A stretch of DNA of 64,000 bases, taken from positions 620,001-684,000 of the forward strand of contig NZ_JAUEMJ010000003.1 of the NCBI RefSeq assembly GCF_030403505.1. The letters are read 5' to 3'. This document shows positions 34,864 through 43,523 of this stretch, in pieces. This DNA is from Glycomyces tritici (GTDB lineage: Bacteria > Actinomycetota > Actinomycetes > Mycobacteriales > Micromonosporaceae). The notes beneath the pieces are model-generated. The model worked only from the letters and a program-made list of their open reading frames with translations. It did not search any database and was not told where the DNA came from. A program made the position numbers and the translations under genes. How positions within the stretch are numbered: the first letter of the stretch is position 1; every line of letters starts with the position of its first letter.

Positions 34864-37800
34864 CTAACGCGGTTCGGTGAGGTCCGCGGCGAACAAGTCC
34901 GGTTCCTCCACTGTGGAAACTCGGGCGAACTCCTCGTCGCCCAGGGCGGTGCGCAGGCGCTGCTCGATGCGGTCGACGTCGCCGCGTTCGGCCGCGGGCA
35001 GGGGCGCGCCGAGGGCGGCCCGGGCCGCGGTGGCCTGGCCGAGGAGGCGCGCGGCGTGCTCGTGGCGGCCGGCGAGGGCGTGCGCTCCGGCAAGGCCTTC
35101 GAGAGCGAGGGCGACGGCGCGCGGATTGCCCGTGCGCTGCCCGGACTCGAGGCTTTCGGTGTGGCGCTTCACGGCCGCGTCCGCGTCGCCGCGTAGCTCG
35201 GCGGTGAACCCGAGTTCGGCGGCGATGAAGGTGAGCCCGAGTTCGGTGTCGAGACGGGAGTTCCAGTCGTACCAGCGGCGCAGGAGGGCTTCGGCAAGGT
35301 CGAGGTCCCCGCGGCGGCGGGCGCTCAAAGCGAGTCCGACCTCGGCGAACTCCTGGGCGGGCACGTCGGCGTGCTCGATCGCGCGGCGCTGGGCGCGGCC
35401 GTGGTGCTCGTCGGCGCGGTCGAAGTCGCCTTCGAGGAGGGCGATGCGGCCGAGTTCGCTGAGTGCGGCGGTCGCCATGGCCTGCAAGTCGAACGCCTCG
35501 GCGGCATCGAGGCCGCGCCGGTGGTGCGCGGCGGCCGCGGGGTAGTCGCCGCGGGCCTCGGCGAGGCGGCCGAGGAGCGCTTCGGCCTGGGCCTGGCCCC
35601 AGTGGTCGCCGACCTCGCGGAACCGGTCGAGCGACTGTTCGGCACGGTCGCGGGCGGCGGTGAGGTCGCCGCGGTTGAACCGCAGGTACGCGCCGGTGAA
35701 GTCGGCGGCGGCGCGGCCCCAGTCGTCGGTGTCGTCAAGGGCCGCATCGACGGCGGCGGCGAAATGCTCGGCCGTCGCCGGATCGCCGTAGGTGGTGAAG
35801 GTGAGGGCGAGGAACCAGCGGCTGCGCACGCGCCGCGAGGGGTCCGCGATCGCCTCGAGATGCGTTTCGAGTTCGGCGCGAACGGACTCGGTGAGGACCG
35901 CGGTGTCGCCGGAGAGGAGCCGCAGCGCGGTCCCGGTGACGGCCGCTTCCGCGCAGAGCACGGTCGGCTCTGACTCGGCGACGCGCCGGAGGGCGCCCGC
36001 GATGCGCCGCTTGGGCTCGGTGAGCCGCCCGCGCAAGTACCAGTGCCAGCTCAACGCGTTGACCAGGCGGAGTTCGAGCTCGGGCCCAGGCGCGGCGGCG
36101 AGTGCTTCAGCGGCGGTGCGGTTCGGGTCGCCCCCGCTCGCAGTCGCCTGGCCGCCGAGTGGACTCGCGACAACGGGGATGCGGTTCGGCATGAGCCCGC
36201 CCAAGACGACCCCGTCGGCAGTCACACCACCGGCAGCAGTACTGGCGAAGGGATCCGCCGCAGCCTCGCTCGCCGCCGCTTGACCTGCCGAGACACGCGG
36301 TGCATTGGCACCGTTCGCAGCAGGGGCACCGCCGCTGCCGACATCGCCTCGGGCTACAGGACCGCTCGCCGCGAAGTCGAGCGCCGCGCGCAGGTTCGCG
36401 TCCTCGGCGTCCAAGACGCACCGCCACCGCAACTGGTCGGGCCCGCGCAGCGCGGCATCGGCCTCCTCGGCCAGCGCGACGTAATAGGCGGCGTGCGCGG
36501 CCTTCGCCGCAACATCATCACCGAGTTCCCGGCGGCGCTCGGCGCAGTAGACGCTCACCGACTCGAGCAGCCGGTAGCGCGGCCCCTGGTCCCCGTACAC
36601 GACCGTGACGAGCGACCGGTCGACCAGTCGGGCGAGCAGGTCCAGGACCGCGCGCGGCTCCACGCCCGGCGCCGCGCACGTGGCCTCGGCCGCCGGTAGC
36701 GTGCAGCCGTCGGCATGGACGGCCAAGCAGCGCAATACGATCCGCTCTGAGGCGGTGAGCAGGTCCCACGACCAGTCGAGCATCGCGCGGAGCGTCTGCT
36801 GCCGCGCCGGGGCCTCGCGGCGGCCGCCGGTGAGCAGGCCGAAGCGGTCGTCAAGACGCTGCGCCAGTTCACGCAGGCCGAGCACGCGGATGCGGTTGGC
36901 CGCGAGTTCGAGCGCGAGCGGGATGCCGTCGAGGTGGCGGCAGATCTCCGCGATCACCGCGGCGTCCTCCGCAGTGAGCGTCAGGCCGGGGGCGGCGTTC
37001 TCGGCGCGGGCCCTGAACAGGGCCGCCGCGCCCGCGTCGTCGAGCGGCGGGACGGCGATCAACCGCTCGCCCGGAACGCCGAGGGGCTCTTGGCTGGTGG
37101 CGAGCACCGTGAGGCCGGGTACGCCACGAAGCAGTGCGTCCACCACCGCGGCGGCGGCTGCGGCGACGTGCTCGCAGTTGTCGATGACGAGTCGAATGCG
37201 CTTGGGCCGCATGGCCTCCGCCAGCCAAGCGACCTCGTCGCCGACCGGTGCGGCCTGCTCGTCGCGCAGGCGCAGCACCCGCGCCACCGCATCCGCGATC
37301 TGAGCGGGCGTGGCAGTCTCGGCCTGTCCGGCGAGCTCGACGAGCCAGGTGCCGTCAGGGTGGTCGGCGCTCGGCTCCCCCACGGCAGCGAGCGCGAGGC
37401 TGGTCTTGCCCACGCCGCCGGTGCCGGTGAGGGTCGTGAGCCGATGGGCGCGCATCGAATCCCGCACGTCGCCAAGGCATTCGTCGCGCCCGATCAGGTC
37501 GACGAGGGCGCGCGGCACGTTGCCCCGGCGCTCCTCGTCCACGGTGTCCGGGCTGTCGGTGAAGCGGGTCGCGGGCGTCTGCCGCAGGATCTCGCCGTAC
37601 AGCTCGACCAGCTCGGGGGCCGGGTCGAGGCCGAGTTCGTCGCCGAGGTGGCGGCGCAGCGCATGGTAGGAGTCGAGCGCTTCGCTCTGGCGCCCAGCGA
37701 GATACAGCGCTCGCATGTGGACTGACCGGAGCCGTTCGCGCCGCGGGTGCTCGGCGACGAGCTCGCCGAGTTCGGCGGCCAGCGCGGCGTGCTCCCCCAG

Positions 37801-38307
37801 GTCCAGGCGCGTCTGCGCGAGGTCTTCGAGGGCGGTCAGGCGCTGTTCGGCGAGGCGGACGGCGGCGGGCTGGAAGAACAGGTCGTCGGCGAACTCCGCA
37901 AAGGGGTCGCCGCGCCACAGGTCGAGAGCGGCGGCGAGGTGCGCACGGCGGGCGCGGGCGTCGGTGGCGCGGCGGGCCTCGGCGGTGAGCGCGGTGAACC
38001 GGGACGCGTCGACCGCGTCGGGCCCGGCCTCCAGGGCGTACCCACCGGCGCGGAAGACGACGAGGCCGGTGCCGCCGGCGGCGGCGAGTGCCTTGCGCAG
38101 GCGCGAGACGCGGGTCTGGATCGCCCCGCTCGGGTCGGCCGGGGGCTCGCCGGACCACAGGAGGTCGACGAGCCGGTCCACGGAGACCGTGCGCCCGGGG
38201 TCGGTCAGCAGGGCTGCGAGGAGGGCCCTGACCTTGGCTTCGGGGACGGTGACGGGGTCGCCGCCCGCGGCCTCCACGAGCAGCGGGCCGAGCACTCCGA
38301 ATCGCAT
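34864..38307 (-). CDS. Large SARP/AfsR-type regulator (BTAD, NB-ARC, TPR)
   Basis: 1147-residue signal-integrating activator. Order: OmpR-like DNA-binding domain (1-95), bacterial transcriptional activation domain (96-245; ELGLDPAPELVELYGEIL), an NB-ARC/AAA ATPase (about 268-560) with P-loop TGTGGVGKTS and Walker B IRLVIDNCEHV, a helical region, an Ala/Gly-rich insert (about 650-720), then TPR-like repeats to the end. ATG 38307 is preceded by TACGCT 6 bases away, probably leaderless; the frame is open far upstream but overlaps the divergent SDR gene. AfsR-like proteins often control secondary metabolism. Here the SDR and MFS genes are the obvious targets. Confidence 0.9.
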   Translation of the reverse strand: MRFGVLGPLLVEAAGGDPVTVPEAKVRALLAALLTDPGRTVSVDRLVDLLWSGEPPADPSGAIQTRVSRLRKALAAAGGTGLVVFRAGGYALEAGPDAVDASRFTALTAEARRATDARARRAHLAAALDLWRGDPFAEFADDLFFQPAAVRLAEQRLTALEDLAQTRLDLGEHAALAAELGELVAEHPRRERLRSVHMRALYLAGRQSEALDSYHALRRHLGDELGLDPAPELVELYGEILRQTPATRFTDSPDTVDEERRGNVPRALVDLIGRDECLGDVRDSMRAHRLTTLTGTGGVGKTSLALAAVGEPSADHPDGTWLVELAGQAETATPAQIADAVARVLRLRDEQAAPVGDEVAWLAEAMRPKRIRLVIDNCEHVAAAAAAVVDALLRGVPGLTVLATSQEPLGVPGERLIAVPPLDDAGAAALFRARAENAAPGLTLTAEDAAVIAEICRHLDGIPLALELAANRIRVLGLRELAQRLDDRFGLLTGGRREAPARQQTLRAMLDWSWDLLTASERIVLRCLAVHADGCTLPAAEATCAAPGVEPRAVLDLLARLVDRSLVTVVYGDQGPRYRLLESVSVYCAERRRELGDDVAAKAAHAAYYVALAEEADAALRGPDQLRWRCVLDAEDANLRAALDFAASGPVARGDVGSGGAPAANGANAPRVSAGQAAASEAAADPFASTAAGGVTADGVVLGGLMPNRIPVVASPLGGQATASGGDPNRTAAEALAAAPGPELELRLVNALSWHWYLRGRLTEPKRRIAGALRRVAESEPTVLCAEAAVTGTALRLLSGDTAVLTESVRAELETHLEAIADPSRRVRSRWFLALTFTTYGDPATAEHFAAAVDAALDDTDDWGRAAADFTGAYLRFNRGDLTAARDRAEQSLDRFREVGDHWGQAQAEALLGRLAEARGDYPAAAAHHRRGLDAAEAFDLQAMATAALSELGRIALLEGDFDRADEHHGRAQRRAIEHADVPAQEFAEVGLALSARRRGDLDLAEALLRRWYDWNSRLDTELGLTFIAAELGFTAELRGDADAAVKRHTESLESGQRTGNPRAVALALEGLAGAHALAGRHEHAARLLGQATAARAALGAPLPAAERGDVDRIEQRLRTALGDEEFARVSTVEEPDLFAADLTEPR

Positions 38308-38310
38308 GCG

Positions 38311-38400
38311 GCAAGCGTATCCGGGCGGCCGCAAGCGGGCCTCCAGCAGAGCTCCAGCGGACCGCAAGCGGGCGGGCCCATGGTTGTCCTCAGGCAAGCG
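38311..38400. repeat. Four GCAAGCG heptamers, candidate SARP boxes
   Basis: GCAAGCG occurs at 38311, 38331, 38364 and 38394, all in the same orientation, in the short region between the SARP gene and the SDR gene. Three of the four are followed by G. SARP proteins bind direct heptamer repeats. The first copy overlaps the SARP gene's own -10. Confidence 0.55.
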
Positions 38401-38437
38401 GGAGAGCGAAACTCCCGATCCACAGAGGAGGAGCACC

Positions 38438-39199
38438 ATGAGCGATCTGGCAGGTAGGAAGGCAGTCGTCACCGGCGGCACCCACGGTATGGGGCTGGCG
38501 ATCGTGGAGTCGCTGCTGGACGGCGGCGCCGAGGTGATCACCACCGGACGCAACGAGCAGAAGCTCGAAGCGGCCCGCACGCGCCTCGCCGGACGGGCGG
38601 TCCACGTGGTCCGCTCCGACGCGGCCAGCCTGGCCGACATCGCCGCGCTCGGCGAGCTCGCCGCCGAGCGGCTCGGGACGCTCGACGCGGTGTTCCTCAA
38701 CCACGGCATCGCCGAGATCGAGACCCTCGACCAGATCACCGAAGCGTCCTTCGACCGCCACTTCGACATCAACACCAAGGGCGCGCTGTTCACCGTCAAG
38801 GCGCTCGCCCCGCTGGTCCGCGACGAGGGCGCGTTCGTCCTCACCACCGTCGCCAACGACCACGTCTACCCGGGCATCGCGAACTACTCCGGCTCCAAGG
38901 AAGCGCTGCAGGCGATCGCGAAGGTCCTCGCCGCCGAGTTCCTGCCCCGCCGCATCCGCGTCAACGCCGTCGCGCCCGGCTACATCAAGACGCCGACCAT
39001 GGGCGTCGCCGGGCTCACCGACGCCGAACGCGCCGCGTTCGAGCAGGAGGGCAACGAGACCACGCCGTTCAAACGCCACGGCACGGTCGAAGAAGTCGCC
39101 AAGGCGGCCCTGTTCCTCGCCTTCGACGCCACCTACACCACCGCGGCCGAACTGCCCGTAGACGGCGGCTTCGCCCAAGGCATCGCCGTCCCGAACTAG
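38438..39199 (+). CDS. Short-chain dehydrogenase/reductase
   Basis: 253-residue classical SDR. NAD(P) motif TGGTHGMG (12-19), NHG at 88-90 (NNAG position), catalytic Tyr150 and Lys154 in NYSGSKEAL, and a VDGG ending. At the usual catalytic Ser position the sequence reads VLTTVAN, so Thr may replace Ser. GAGGAGGAG precedes the ATG. It is 93 bases upstream of an MFS exporter and divergent from a SARP-type regulator, so the pair probably modifies and exports one compound. Substrate unknown. Confidence 0.9.
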   Translation: MSDLAGRKAVVTGGTHGMGLAIVESLLDGGAEVITTGRNEQKLEAARTRLAGRAVHVVRSDAASLADIAALGELAAERLGTLDAVFLNHGIAEIETLDQITEASFDRHFDINTKGALFTVKALAPLVRDEGAFVLTTVANDHVYPGIANYSGSKEALQAIAKVLAAEFLPRRIRVNAVAPGYIKTPTMGVAGLTDAERAAFEQEGNETTPFKRHGTVEEVAKAALFLAFDATYTTAAELPVDGGFAQGIAVPN

Positions 39200-39292
39200 C
39201 CGCCCCCAAGCCCGGGGTCCTCGCCGTGATCGTCATAACTCCCCGCGAGGGCCCCGCTGAAACCGACCACCATTTATCGAAAGGCAACTCCC

Positions 39293-40864
39293 ATGACGAC
39301 CACGACCGCCCCGCGCGCGGGGACACGCGAATGGCTGGGCCTGTCAGTGCTCCTGCTGCCCACGACCCTCTTGTTCCTGGCGATGACCGTCCTGTTCCTC
39401 GCCACCCCGTACATCGCCGCCGACCTGCGCCCCAGCGGCGCACAGGTGTTGTGGATCAACGACATCTACGGGTTCATCATGGCCGGCTTCCTGGTCACCT
39501 TCGGCACCCTCGGCGACCGCCTGGGACGCCGCAAGCTCCTGCTGGCCGGTGCCGCCCTCTTCGGCGCGGCCTCCGCACTCTCGGCTTATGCACCCAATCC
39601 GGAGCTGCTCATCGCGGGCCGGGCCTTGATGGGCCTCGGCGCGGCGGCGATCATGCCCGCCACGCTCTCCTTGATCACCAACATGTTCGCCGACGCACGC
39701 CAGAAGGGCGTCGCGATCGGACTGTGGGCCTCGGCGATCTCCGCCGGCGTCGCCCTCGGCCCGCTCGTCGGCGGCCTGCTCCTGGAGACCCTGTGGTGGG
39801 GCGCGGCGCTGCTCATCGGCGTCCCGGTCATGGCCCTGGTCCTGGTGACCGTGCCGTTCCTGGTGCCCGAGTACCGCGACCCGAACGCCGGACGCGTCGA
39901 CCTGCTCAGCGTCGTCTTCTCCCTGGCCACCCTGCTGCCGTTCATCTACGGCGTCAAGCACCTCGCCGAGACCGGCATCGACGCCACCTCGGTCGTGACC
40001 CTGCTCGCCGGCATCGGCTTCGGCATCGCGTTCGCCCGGCGCCAGCTGCGCCTGGAGGAGCCGCTGCTCGACGTGCGCCTGTTCAGCAACCGCACCTTCT
40101 CCGGCGCGCTCGGCATGTTCCTGCTCTCCGCGGTCGCCCTCGGCGGCGTGTACCTGCTGTTCACGCAGTACCTGCAGCTGGTCGCCGACCAGTCGCCGCT
40201 CGAAGCGGGCCTGTGGATCCTGCCCGCCGCGATCGCCCTGGTGGCGGTCTCGACGCTCACGCCGATCATCGCCCGCAAGGTGCGCCCGGCGTACGTCATC
40301 AGCGCCGGACTCGTCCTCTCCGCCGTCGGTTACGTCCTGATCGCCCTGGTGGACAGCACGGGCGGCCTGCCGCTGCTCATCGCCGGGTTCTACGTCCTCT
40401 ACCCGGGCATCGCCCCGGCCATGGCACTGGCGCCGGGCCTGGTCATCGGCTCGGCCCCGCCCGAGAAGGCCGGCGCGGCCTCGGCCGTGAACTCCACCGC
40501 GAGCGACCTCGGAACCGCCCTGGGCGTCGCCGTCCTCGGCAGCATCGGCTCGGTCGTCTACGGGCTCAAGGCTGACGGCGCGGTCGACGGCCTCACCGCC
40601 GACCAGGCCGAACAGGCCGCCGAGACCCTCCCGGGGGCCCTCAAGGTCGCCGCCGAACTGCCCGCCGACACCGCCGGACCGCTCGTCGAGACCGCGAAGA
40701 GCGCCTTCACCAGCGGCCTCAACACCGTCGGCCTCGTCGCCGCCGGACTCGCGGTCGTCGCCATCATCCTCACGCTGAAGACCCTGAGGCACGTGGCTCC
40801 GACCGACGCGGCCCCGGCCGAGGAGACCGAGAAGGAGGAGGTGGCACTGGTCGAAGCCAAATAG
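39293..40864 (+). CDS. MFS drug exporter, DHA2 (14-helix) family
   Basis: 523-residue major-facilitator exporter of the EmrB/QacA type. About 14 membrane helices; motif A GDRLGRRKLLLAG after helix 2 and the motif-C-like ISAGVALGPLVGGLL in helix 5. A cytoplasmic Glu-rich tail ends the protein. AAAGG lies about 8 bases before the ATG. It follows the SDR gene and shares its terminator, forming a likely two-gene detoxification or metabolite-export unit under the SARP regulator. Confidence 0.92.
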   Translation: MTTTTAPRAGTREWLGLSVLLLPTTLLFLAMTVLFLATPYIAADLRPSGAQVLWINDIYGFIMAGFLVTFGTLGDRLGRRKLLLAGAALFGAASALSAYAPNPELLIAGRALMGLGAAAIMPATLSLITNMFADARQKGVAIGLWASAISAGVALGPLVGGLLLETLWWGAALLIGVPVMALVLVTVPFLVPEYRDPNAGRVDLLSVVFSLATLLPFIYGVKHLAETGIDATSVVTLLAGIGFGIAFARRQLRLEEPLLDVRLFSNRTFSGALGMFLLSAVALGGVYLLFTQYLQLVADQSPLEAGLWILPAAIALVAVSTLTPIIARKVRPAYVISAGLVLSAVGYVLIALVDSTGGLPLLIAGFYVLYPGIAPAMALAPGLVIGSAPPEKAGAASAVNSTASDLGTALGVAVLGSIGSVVYGLKADGAVDGLTADQAEQAAETLPGALKVAAELPADTAGPLVETAKSAFTSGLNTVGLVAAGLAVVAIILTLKTLRHVAPTDAAPAEETEKEEVALVEAK

Positions 40865-40879
40865 ACACAGGGGAAACTG

Positions 40880-40916
40880 CCGAAAAGGGCCGACGCGATG
40901 CGTCGGCCCTTTTCGG
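40880..40916 (+). terminator. SDR-MFS terminator
   Basis: Perfect 17-bp stem CCGAAAAGGGCCGACGC with loop GAT; TTTT on the distal arm. Confidence 0.85.
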
Positions 40917-41048
40917 CTCTTTGCGAAAGTGTCGGAATTCGGACCGTCAAGCCGGAATTTCACCGAACGTGAATGTCGCATCACCACAAGTGATAGCTTC
41001 GATTCGCTTGCGCCACAGGGGCGAACGACATCAAAAGGAGAACGCGCA

Positions 41049-41495
41049 ATGCAGCGCACGACACGCAGCGTCCTAGTGGTCCTCGCGGCCGCGACCATGC
41101 TCCTCACCGGAACCGCCACGACCGCCCACGCCGCGGCGCCCCGGTTCGTTCAAGAGAGCGTGGTCTGCAAGGACGTCGACGGCGGCACCTGGTGCCAAGG
41201 CACCGCATCGGGGTCGAACTGGTGGTCGACCAAGTGCATTTCGAACTACTACCACCCGACCAACCGCCACAGCTCGACCGCGATCATGGGCGGCGGCTCC
41301 ATGCGAGGCGTCGCCGAAGCAGGCCAATGGTCGTACGCCGAAACCGAAGCCGGGACGGCCCACACCTGCTACACCAAGTACAACCCGGACTTCCAGGCGG
41401 CGTTAACGGAGGTCGCGGGAAGACCTGCCGACTACAAAGGGGACGCGGCCCGTGGGCCGCGTCCCCTTCAAGCTTGTTCAGCCCCTAGCAGGTAG
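41049..41495 (+). CDS. Lactococcin-972-family secreted protein
   Basis: 148 residues. Sec signal peptide (MQRTTRSVLVVLAAATMLL) ending at AHA-AAP. The mature part shows the lactococcin 972 pattern: GGTW near the start, SNYYHPTNRHSSTAIMGGG, AGQWSYAETEAG and TCYTKYN. Four Cys (VCKD, WCQG, KCIS, TCYT) suggest two disulfides, not present in lactococcin 972 itself. AAGGAG lies 8 bases before ATG 41049. The last 35 codons, after KYNPDFQAA, read through a terminator hairpin; a TAA stop lies one base out of frame just there, so the original stop may have been lost by a 1-base change. No adjacent immunity/ABC genes of the usual cassette were found. Confidence 0.72.
   Translation: MQRTTRSVLVVLAAATMLLTGTATTAHAAAPRFVQESVVCKDVDGGTWCQGTASGSNWWSTKCISNYYHPTNRHSSTAIMGGGSMRGVAEAGQWSYAETEAGTAHTCYTKYNPDFQAALTEVAGRPADYKGDAARGPRPLQACSAPSR
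41437..41468 (+). terminator. Terminator hairpin inside the lactococcin-like frame
   Basis: Perfect 15-bp stem AAGGGGACGCGGCCC with a 2-base centre. It overlaps the last third of the open frame, which suggests translation originally stopped before it. Confidence 0.75.
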
Positions 41496-41616
41496 GGCTC
41501 ACCGGCCATCTAGACGCTTTTGCACGGGGGTGTGTCGCTGACTGGAATCAGTCGCATGTGTGTGTCAATGTGAAAGAACCGCCCAGTGGGCGGATTTCGA
41601 CACAACTGAATCAGAT

Positions 41617-41658
41617 GGGCGAGCCGCTCACGTCCGCTAAAACTTGCGCGGCTCGCCC
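41617..41658 (+). promoter_or_regulatory. Leader hairpin before the 41686 gene
   Basis: GGGCGAGCCGC (41617-41627) pairs perfectly with 41648-41658 around a 20-base loop, ending 28 bases before the start codon. The 190-base gap also has small hairpins (GACTG/CAGTC and CCGCCC/GGGCGG). It could be an attenuator or RNA-stability element. Confidence 0.45.
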
Positions 41659-41685
41659 TCCCTAAACCAAGGAAGGAAGCCCTCC

Positions 41686-43017
41686 ATGGTCTCTGTCAGC
41701 GTACGCCGAAACCGGCGCGAGCCGGTAGGCCGAAACGCGCAATCGGACGACCCCCGACACAACCGCGCCTACCCGCACCCGGCCAACCCGGGCCTGTTCG
41801 AGCACGTCGACGGCTGGTACGACTGGGCCGGGCGTCGCCTGTTCCTGGCCGACGGCTCACCCGATCCGATGACCCCCGGCGCCTACCGGTACCAGACCCG
41901 GCCCGACCTCACCGACCTCGACGCCCCCGACTCCGACCCCTGGAGCCCCCGCTACGAGCCCCCGCACCTGCGCCACCGGCCCGGCGACACCTGGATCATC
42001 GACCGCGACCGGCCGCACGACCCCGACGACCCGGGCGTGTTCGGCTCGCCGGGTTGGCGGCCCGACCGGCGCACCGGCCGCCACCGCCGCAACGAACTCC
42101 CCGACCCCGTCCCGCCATGGGAGGCAGCACAAGGCACCGAGGAAGCCGCCGAAGCCGACCAGGCCGAGACGGAGCCCGAACGGCGACCGAAGCACGGATC
42201 TGGAAACTCGAGCGAGGTGCCGCAGTACCCGGCCTCCTCAGGCCGGTCCACTCCGCGCCGCCGGCCTCGGTTCTGGCAGGAGGAACACGAGGATCGGGCG
42301 GGAGGCGAAGCGGCGCAGGAGGAGCCGTGGCGGTTCGAGAAGTTGCGTGAAGACGCGTGGGACCGGTTCGTCATCAAGTCCTCCGAGCTCGCCGCTGCTC
42401 ACTGGGTCGACCGGCAGGCGTTGGACTCCCAGCACCGGCGACCGGTCGCGGCCGTCCTGCGGATGATCCGGTGGATCATCGCGCCTTTCAAGACCCGTAA
42501 CGAACGTATGGCCATCGCGCCGGCCCCGAGCGCGCAGCGGTCGCAGTCGCAGTCGCAGTCGCAGTCGCAGTCGCAGTCGCCGGTGAGGTTGCCTCGACAG
42601 GCTGGACCGCAAGCGGATTGGGCACCGGAGCCCGTCCCGATCGTGCTGCCGCAGGCGCGGCCGATGCCAGGAGCGCAAATGGCGCAGGCGGCCCGGAGCG
42701 TGCAAGCCGCGAGAATCCGGCTGTCCGCAACCGCCCGCGACACGCGGGAACCCCAACCCGGGCCGACCGAGTCGGCGGTGCACCAGGCGGAGACTCATCG
42801 CGAAGCTAAAGCGCCCCAACCGGATCGCGGCACCACACAGCCGACCGGAACGTCCAGCGGCAGCGCGGCGCAGTCGGACCGGGAGGCTCAAGGTGCTGAG
42901 CACTGGCGCGATCGGCCCCGCCAGGAACGATCCCGACCTTCGCCCCTGCCCTACATCACCCGGTGGGAGCAGATGTTCGACGCGCACCGCGCGTTCGGAG
43001 AGGTGGCCGTGCCGTGA
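41686..43017 (+). CDS. Unknown protein with central basic/SQ repeat region
   Basis: 443 residues, not recognised. An N-terminal region rich in Trp, Tyr, Pro and Asp (GLFEHVDGWYDWAGRRLFL, GWRPDRRTGRHRR) may be a small folded domain. It is followed by charged low-complexity sequence, one amphipathic stretch (LRMIRWIIAPFKTRNERM), six SQ dipeptides, and a disordered Gln/Pro/Arg tail ending RWEQMFDAHRAFGEVAVP. No signal peptide or clear membrane helix. ATG 41686 has GGAAGGAAG about 8 bases upstream. Its stop overlaps the next start by 4 bases (GTGA), so both genes form one unit. Confidence 0.7.
   Translation: MVSVSVRRNRREPVGRNAQSDDPRHNRAYPHPANPGLFEHVDGWYDWAGRRLFLADGSPDPMTPGAYRYQTRPDLTDLDAPDSDPWSPRYEPPHLRHRPGDTWIIDRDRPHDPDDPGVFGSPGWRPDRRTGRHRRNELPDPVPPWEAAQGTEEAAEADQAETEPERRPKHGSGNSSEVPQYPASSGRSTPRRRPRFWQEEHEDRAGGEAAQEEPWRFEKLREDAWDRFVIKSSELAAAHWVDRQALDSQHRRPVAAVLRMIRWIIAPFKTRNERMAIAPAPSAQRSQSQSQSQSQSQSPVRLPRQAGPQADWAPEPVPIVLPQARPMPGAQMAQAARSVQAARIRLSATARDTREPQPGPTESAVHQAETHREAKAPQPDRGTTQPTGTSSGSAAQSDREAQGAEHWRDRPRQERSRPSPLPYITRWEQMFDAHRAFGEVAVP
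42541..42579 (+). repeat. TCGCAG hexamer microsatellite in coding DNA
   Basis: Six perfect copies of TCGCAG and a partial seventh (TCGC) encode consecutive Ser-Gln pairs. Because the unit is 6 bases, copy-number change keeps the frame and would only alter linker length. Confidence 0.85.
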
Positions 43018-43280
43018 ACCGGTTGCAGTTCATCGCCACCGCCTGGGTCGACGGTCGCCTGCTCCGCTTCGAACCGGTCCTGAAGCAGCCGCGCCTGCGC
43101 GTGATCATCACCGGACCCGAACCCGAGCCACTCGGATCGGTCATCCGACTCGACACCACCGAAGCGGGCCTCCGAGTCTCGGCACCACTCCACGTCGAAT
43201 GGGCCACCGACCACCACGAACCGATCATCGCCCACGCACAACGCGTCTGGGCCACCATCACCCACGAATGCAACGGCTGA
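43014..43280 (+). CDS. Small protein co-translated with the 41686 gene
   Basis: 88 residues, not recognised. Predicted mostly beta (NRLQFIATAWVDGRLLRFEP, RLRVIITGPEPEPLG, RLDTTEAGLRVSAPLHVEW) with a C-terminal helix. GTG 43014 overlaps the previous stop (GTGA), the main evidence for both coding status and coupling. The small compact form beside a long disordered partner suggests a complex; this is inference. Confidence 0.65.
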   Translation: MNRLQFIATAWVDGRLLRFEPVLKQPRLRVIITGPEPEPLGSVIRLDTTEAGLRVSAPLHVEWATDHHEPIIAHAQRVWATITHECNG

Positions 43281-43332
43281 CCGCTCCGCAACCCACAAAC
43301 ACCCACGTACACAGTTCACGCTGAAAGTCGCT

Positions 43333-43362
43333 CGGGCCGCGATCCGGTTGGATCGCGGCCCG
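43333..43362 (+). terminator. Terminator of the 41686-43280 operon
   Basis: Perfect 13-bp stem CGGGCCGCGATCC with loop GGTT. The following 160 bases to the GNAT gene hold nothing recognised. Confidence 0.8.
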
Positions 43363-43523
43363 GGTGCTGCGGACCGCAGACTGGGCCCAGCACCGGGCTG
43401 ACCTAGTACTCCATTGGGAGATCGGGTCGTGAACTGCTGCAGGGATGCCGGTGCTAGACGCGGTGGCCGCCGCGGTCCTTGCGGGCGCGAGACGCGTGGA
43501 AGGATTCGGCCTTACCGGTTCGT

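Noticed and set aside
43363..43523. Transposase remnant between the unknown operon and the GNAT gene.
   Set aside because: Short frames show no recognisable transposase motif on either strand.
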